From Chara braunii (Eukaryota; Streptophyta; Charophyceae; Charales; Characeae), in assembly GCA_003427395.1 (NCBI GenBank), contig BFEA01000075.1:3293245-3313300 (forward strand): a stretch of DNA of 20,056 bases, written 5' to 3'. Below, piece after piece: positions 16,385 through 20,056 of this stretch. The first letter of the stretch is position 1; each line of letters begins with the position of its first letter. A program made the translations under genes and the position numbers. Under the pieces are notes generated by a model. It was not told the origin of the DNA, searched no databases, and saw nothing but the letters and a program-made list of their open reading frames with translations.

Positions 16385-16610
16385 TTGAAATTCCAACTCC
16401 CACCTCCTCTCCTTCCTCTCTTCCTCCTTGCCTTCCCCCTCCTCCTCTTCCTCCTCCCCCTCCTCCCCCCCCTTTTCATCCTCCCCTTCCTCCTCCCCTT
16501 CCTCCTCCCCTTCATTCTCTCTTCCTCCTTGCCCTCCTCCTCCTCCCATTCATCCTTTCTTCCTCCTCCTCTTTCTTCGTCTTTACTTCTCCTCCACTGT
16601 CTCGCTTCCT
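16385..16610. repeat. Polypyrimidine (CT-rich) tract
   Basis: About 225 bp of nearly pure C and T on the plus strand, built of CCTCCT, CTTCCT and TCCTCC words. The Glu/Arg-rich frames on the minus strand and Pro/Ser/Leu-rich frames on the plus strand are composition artefacts. Such tracts can form triplex DNA (established for mirror-symmetric purine-pyrimidine runs); here this is only a possibility. Confidence 0.85.
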
Positions 16611-16778
16611 TTATGTCATCTACCTTCTCCACTGAAAATCCTGTTACTCCCATCGCGATTGGTTATAATTGAAGTTCCTTGCTTCCCTCACCCCCCCAAC
16701 CAACCCCCCCAAAAAAAGACCATTTGCAAAATGGAATGCATGTTCAAGGGTATCATTCTGCTTGTTGACGTTTTTTTA

Positions 16779-16980
16779 CCACACACATAAAACTGTTTTT
16801 TTATACAAACAGATCATGAGTTGGAATCCTCACCTTGCATGGCACCCACCACACACATAAAACTGTTTTTAGTACTTTATACAAACAGATCACCAGTTCA
16901 AATCCTCACCTGGCATGGTACCGACCATCCACATAAACCTGCTTATAAAAACAGATCACGAGTCTGAATCCTCATGAGCG
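16779..16980 (+). repeat. Threefold 70-76-bp repeat with T-arm-like cores
   Basis: Units start at about 16779, 16849 and 16925. Each has CCACACACATAAA-type sequence, a stretch like ACTGTTTTT...TATACAAACAGATCA, and then a core resembling a tRNA T-arm/B box: GAGTTGGAATCCTC, CAGTTCAAATCCTC and GAGTCTGAATCCTC. The pol III B-box pattern is GGTTCGANTCC. No complete tRNA can be folded around these cores, so they are at most tRNA-derived fragments. Confidence 0.65.
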
Positions 16981-17132
16981 GAAGTGACCATACAATGATG
17001 TTAGGGGCTCCTCTTGGTTGTATGTTCAACTGCCTTAGGCCACTCCCACCTAGCCTAAGGCTTTCAGGTTTATACGAGTTGTGTTGAATTGACTCCCAAG
17101 CTGTTCTTTGATCAAATCAGGCTACCGTCTCC

Positions 17133-17280
17133 ACCCGGAAATAACACCCAGGCGACTTACACTGAAAGAGTGAACAAAATAAATCACTTGCCTTTTTTCT
17201 CAAATGTATTGCCCCTTCACATATACTGCCCGGACGCCTGGACACCATATTCGAACAGAGCACCTGGGCGTTATATTTGA
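17133..17280. repeat. Inverted repeat pair around GGGCGTTAT
   Basis: GGAAATAACACCCAGGCG (17138-17154 region) and CACCTGGGCGTTATATTT (17261-17278) are inverted copies about 125 bp apart, compatible with a small foldback element. The same motif appears at 16017-16036 (ACCCGAAAATAACGCCCCGG) next to the candidate splice donor. Confidence 0.5.
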
Positions 17281-17334
17281 GTCTGGCATGGATGAAATGC
17301 CCTGTGGGAAGGGGGAAGGGAGGTATACCCGAGG

Positions 17335-17650
17335 GTTAAAAAGCTTGGCGCACAGCGCCTCCAGGCCTGGTTACACTCGTGGTTTAAACCGCCAGTACGC
17401 GATCCCAGCCTTGTAGAAAATTGCAGGCGGCCAACTCCGGAATTTCGGTGGCTCGAGGCTACCGGACCATAATGGCTATGTGGGGCCAGCCAAAAAAGAA
17501 AAAGAAGTGCACCACTGGCGGTATGGAAAAGCTTTGGCTCGCAGTGCAGCGCCTCCAGGCCCACGTGTACCAGTAGTTTAAAGGGGTTGAAGCTCAAACC
17601 CTGCTTGGCAACCCATGCTAACTAAGCAAGTAGCCTTTCGACCACCTGTG
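17335..17650 (-). mobile_element. SINE-like tRNA-derived repeat, two body copies
   Basis: On the minus strand TGGTCGAAAGGC (17644-17633) resembles a pol III A box, and GGGTTTGAGCTTCAACCC (17601-17583 region) a B box. They precede a body ending near CCAAGCTTTT. The body occurs twice in direct orientation: AAGCTTGG...CAGCGCCTCCAGGCC at 17341 onward and AAGCTTTGG...CAGCGCCTCCAGGCC at 17529 onward, each followed by a GTTTAAA. Only the second has the tRNA-like head. No clear tail or target duplication was seen. Confidence 0.4.
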
Positions 17651-17872
17651 GAGCTAGAAACAGGGCATAGAGTTCCTCCACATGGGTATGGGGTTCCTAT
17701 GGGCACTATGGGCCCGATGAGACCGTGAATCCCATTCTCATAGGAAACAGCTGCAGTAGTTTTTATTCCTTGGTGTGAAGTTGCAAACTATATATACACT
17801 AGATCCAACCATTGGATGAAAGTGGTGCTGGGCATAGAAACGGCCAAAACACGGAAACAAGCACCTACACTG

Positions 17873-17917
17873 GTTCAAACAGGCAGTGATGGCTGTTCGG
17901 ATGATGCCTGTTTGAAC
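17873..17917. repeat. Perfect 13-bp inverted repeat
   Basis: GTTCAAACAGGCA (17873-17885) and TGCCTGTTTGAAC (17905-17917) pair without mismatch across a 19-base loop that contains CTGTTCGG. The TGTTC word recurs in the nearby array at 18283-18422. Function is unknown. Confidence 0.85.
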
Positions 17918-18124
17918 GAAACAAAGTCCAAAACGACCTATCGCAGAGCAGACAAATCCAGTAACAATAAAAAATACTCCGCAATGACACAGTCCTGACC
18001 CAGACAAAATCAGAACAGAATCTCAGAAAGCAAACTAAATGCCGCAGAACATGCACAAACAGACAAATTGACTCGATGCTGCTTGAGGGGATACTAAAAG
18101 GGCCTTTACCCGATATAGGCCTCA

Positions 18125-18172
18125 GGCCTTGTAAAAATAAAGCAGCACGGGCCTTGAAAAAGTAAAGCATTG
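18125..18172. repeat. 25-bp tandem duplication
   Basis: GGCCTTGTAAAAATAAAGCA and GGCCTTGAAAAAGTAAAGCA start 25 bp apart (18125 and 18150). It is a small local duplication without a coding frame. Confidence 0.7.
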
Positions 18173-18282
18173 TGAAAAGGTATTTCGCCAGGGCTCAGAA
18201 ACGTGAAAGCAGGTCAAAGGTTAAGTTCTCTACCAACAGGCACATCTAAATCTAAGGCAAAGGGCATTGTCAAAGGACTTAC

Positions 18283-18422
18283 CTGTTCACCAGGAGCTGT
18301 GTATGTCATGTCTGTTCGGATATGAGTGTGTCTGTACGTGCAGGCAGTGTACCTGTTCGTGCAAAGGAAAGTGTCTGTTCAAGCAGTAAATGTGTCTGTT
18401 CGTTGAGAGTTGTGCCTGTCCG
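18283..18422. repeat. 21-bp periodic TGTCTGTTCG array
   Basis: The core CTGTTC or a close variant starts at 18283, 18312, 18332, 18353, 18375, 18396 and 18416. After the first 29-bp step, spacing is 20-22 bp. The better units read GTGTCTGTTCGTGCA-like sequence and the linkers are not conserved. This argues for conserved spaced sites rather than a simple satellite, though decay of a 21-bp satellite would look similar. The same word occurs in the gypsy LTR hairpin at 2634-2641. Confidence 0.65.
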
Positions 18423-18429
18423 AAAGTAA

Positions 18430-19260
18430 AGTCAATAGGCACAGTCCCAGTTTTGGTCTAAGTCAAGGGGTCAGTCCAGATCCAGACTTTCAAGTCCAAA
18501 TACAGGCCGAGAGGCCTCCGCAGCAGTTGAACTTCATTGGGACTCTTCTGGGACACATGCAATGCAGGGTCTGGGACTAAGGGAAGGCCGAATTGAGCCA
18601 ATGCAGACCCAGCGAGGAGTAGTCAGCACTATAAAGAAAGCTGCCTGCCTCATTCCTCGCCAGATCTCCACTGGCTATCATTGCGTGGAAGTGCTGGTGC
18701 ACTTGTGCGTTGAGTCAGGAGGAGCAGCGCTGGAGGATGAAGATGCGCTGAATGGAGGAAGAAGACTGTACGCTGGACACGACGCAGCCATAGCTGCCCA
18801 GCGAGTTAGCATTATTAGTAGAGGGTTAGTGTGTAGCTATGAGTAGTATTCAGAGTAGATCCTCATGAGTAGAGAATGTGTATGCATCGTAAAAGGAAGG
18901 GACCAAGATATACAGTGTTCATTCAAGGTTTGGCTATGGGAGACACTTACCTGAGTTGGTTGTGAACTGCAGAGGTGGCGCCGATGAGTTGTGACCATAT
19001 TGATGACTGGTAAACAATCTGCAGGGGCAGCGCTGATGCCTTGGAAGTCACATTGATGAGTTGAACAGAGATTTGTGTTGTGCTGATGAGTGCTGGACTC
19101 AGGGGAACTTTGAAACACTTTGTAATCCTATTTCTGATAATATAAGCTGTGAAACTCGGTCCTCTTCTTCTCTACCTTTGTCTATGGTTGAGACTATTGA
19201 CACTGCGTGCGAAGATGATGCATGACATGTACACATCTGCGTGAGATGGTCCCCAGGACC
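18430..19260. other. Unassigned stretch with splice-donor-like sites
   Basis: A plus frame at 18562-18846 has no recognisable similarity. CACTATAAAG near 18628 resembles a TATA box. On the minus strand CTCAG/GTAAGTGTC (18951/18950), and just outside this stretch AACAG/GTAAGTCC (18283/18282), match the 5' splice consensus well. A diverged duplication of about 52 bp starts at CTGCAG 18967 and 19019. The stretch could hold exons of a minus-strand gene, perhaps upstream exons of the giant exon, but no coding continuity could be shown. Confidence 0.35.
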
Positions 19261-19263
19261 CAT

Positions 19264-19386
19264 GCAATACTCGCACTAAGACGTTTTTTTAACTTTTTTT
19301 ATGGATATAATTGCGATCAGATTCATCCAGACCCGGACGTGAATGTGTTCAGTTACATTGAAGATTGAGCTAGTGTGCATACACCC
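19264..19386. mobile_element. Short TIR element E, diverged
   Basis: The left end GCAATACTCGCACTAAGACG and right end GAGCTAGTGTGCATACACCC are diverged forms of the element D termini. The interior has ATTGCGATCAG at 19310 and AATGTGTTCAG at 19342, again 32 bp apart, plus CCAGACCCGGA shared with element D. Extra T-runs follow the left end. It is non-coding and older than copy D judging by divergence. Confidence 0.6.
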
Positions 19387-19783
19387 AAAATGAAGCAGTT
19401 CAAGGCCCAAAGTCGTATCAGTGGCCCTAAGGCCGCCCAAAATGTGCAGCGTGCCACCTCAATGCCTCATGTCCAGAATCGTGAGGCCTCTGATTTCCAC
19501 AGTCTGGGTCGGTGTAAACAAGAGGCTTAATAAAATGCAATCAGGAGTAGCAGTGCTTTAAATCAGTTCAACCCACTCCCAGGTCAGAACTCGTTTACTC
19601 GGGAGCTTTGTTGGTCGATCAATGAATCAGTCCATGTGTCAGATTGAAAGGCATTCCATGATGCAGACCCCAAATTCGAATTTCAGGGTCAAGGTCTCAA
19701 GCCAAGGGAGGCCAAGTCGGCCAGTTCAGAAAGGTCACGGTCGGGTACCTTTAGGAGTCGAGTCCAACAGGCACCCGGTAAAC
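19387..19783. other. Gene-free spacer
   Basis: No recognisable gene, RNA or repeat was seen between TIR element E and the 20-bp array. A plus frame begins at 19622 but runs into the array and has no recognisable similarity. Confidence 0.45.
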
Positions 19784-19944
19784 AGTCACATCCCAAAGGC
19801 AAAGGTTGCATTCTGTAAGCAAAAGTCACGTCCCACAGGCAAAGGACACTTCTCCAGGCAAAAGTTGTGTCCCAGAGGCAAGAGTCACAACCCACAGTCA
19901 AAAGTCATGTTCCACAGATAAAAAGTCGTGACTCACAGACTCAA
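19784..19944. repeat. 20-bp periodic GTCACGTCCCACAGGCAAAA array
   Basis: Eight degenerate units start at 19784, 19805, 19825, 19845, 19864, 19884, 19904 and 19925, with steps of 19-21 bp. The consensus is close to GTCACGTCCCACAGGCAAAA. Reading frames through it are repetitive and not believed to be genes. Confidence 0.75.
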
Positions 19945-20056
19945 GCAGCAGCACACCAATGAAGATTCAGGAAAACTACCAGGCCTTGACATTCTGAAAC
20001 AAGCAGGCCGTGGGCATGCGGTACTGGATCCAAGTCAAGCCAAAGGAAGCATAGGC

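Noticed and set aside
16327-16790. Frames rich in Glu/Arg or Pro/Ser/Leu at 16.3-16.8 kb
   Set aside because: They are composition artefacts of the polypyrimidine tract.
17573-17650. Intact tRNA gene
   Set aside because: A- and B-box-like sequences are present, but no acceptor stem or proper anticodon arm could be found.
18283-18422. CRISPR-like spaced repeats here and at 19784-19944
   Set aside because: Units are short and degenerate, linkers are a few bases, no cas genes are present and the setting is eukaryotic.

Overview
The window looks like repeat-rich nuclear DNA from a eukaryote with a large genome, most plausibly a plant or streptophyte alga. The reasons are plant-type Ty3/gypsy retrotransposon remains with TGTTACA...TGTATCA LTR ends, short terminal-inverted-repeat (TIR) elements, a tRNA-derived SINE-like sequence, a phase-compatible 127-bp GT-AG intron, and several ambiguous bases beside homopolymers. 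The species cannot be named from sequence alone. There are no bacterial operons, rRNA genes or canonical tRNA genes.

Layout. 1-1.2 kb: no gene, two small tandem repeats. 1.26-1.62 kb, minus: a decayed fragment resembling a LINE-type reverse transcriptase. 1.64-6.56 kb, minus: a broken Ty3/gypsy element that reads, from high to low coordinate, gag (duplicated), protease trace, reverse transcriptase, RNase H, integrase, chromodomain-like tail, polypurine tract and 3' LTR. 6.57-8.97 kb, plus: the 3' half of a second, related element, so two integrase-LTR halves face outward as inverted arms of about 2.4-2.6 kb. 8.99-10.0 kb: three short TIR elements and two tandem arrays. 10.44-10.78 kb: an AT-rich island unlike its surroundings.

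11.05-15.89 kb, minus: the only substantial intact coding region, one uninterrupted reading frame of about 1,610 codons. It starts at a good splice acceptor and encodes a charged, low-complexity, probably disordered protein with a seven-unit 15-residue repeat and an acidic C-terminal tract. No known domain was recognised. A candidate upstream exon lies at 16.02 kb, just before a low-quality homopolymer/N stretch.

16.2-20.06 kb: mostly repeats. These are another TIR element, a polypyrimidine tract, a threefold repeat with tRNA T-arm-like cores, a SINE-like repeat, a perfect 13-bp stem, a 21-bp-period array, a fifth TIR element and a 20-bp-period array. No convincing gene is visible there, although two strong minus-strand splice donors occur.

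The most unusual signals are (1) a family of TIR elements of about 120 bp whose interiors carry subrepeats spaced exactly 32 bp apart in four separate copies, (2) other unrelated arrays with periods near 11, 20 and 21 bp, and (3) the giant unrecognised exon.
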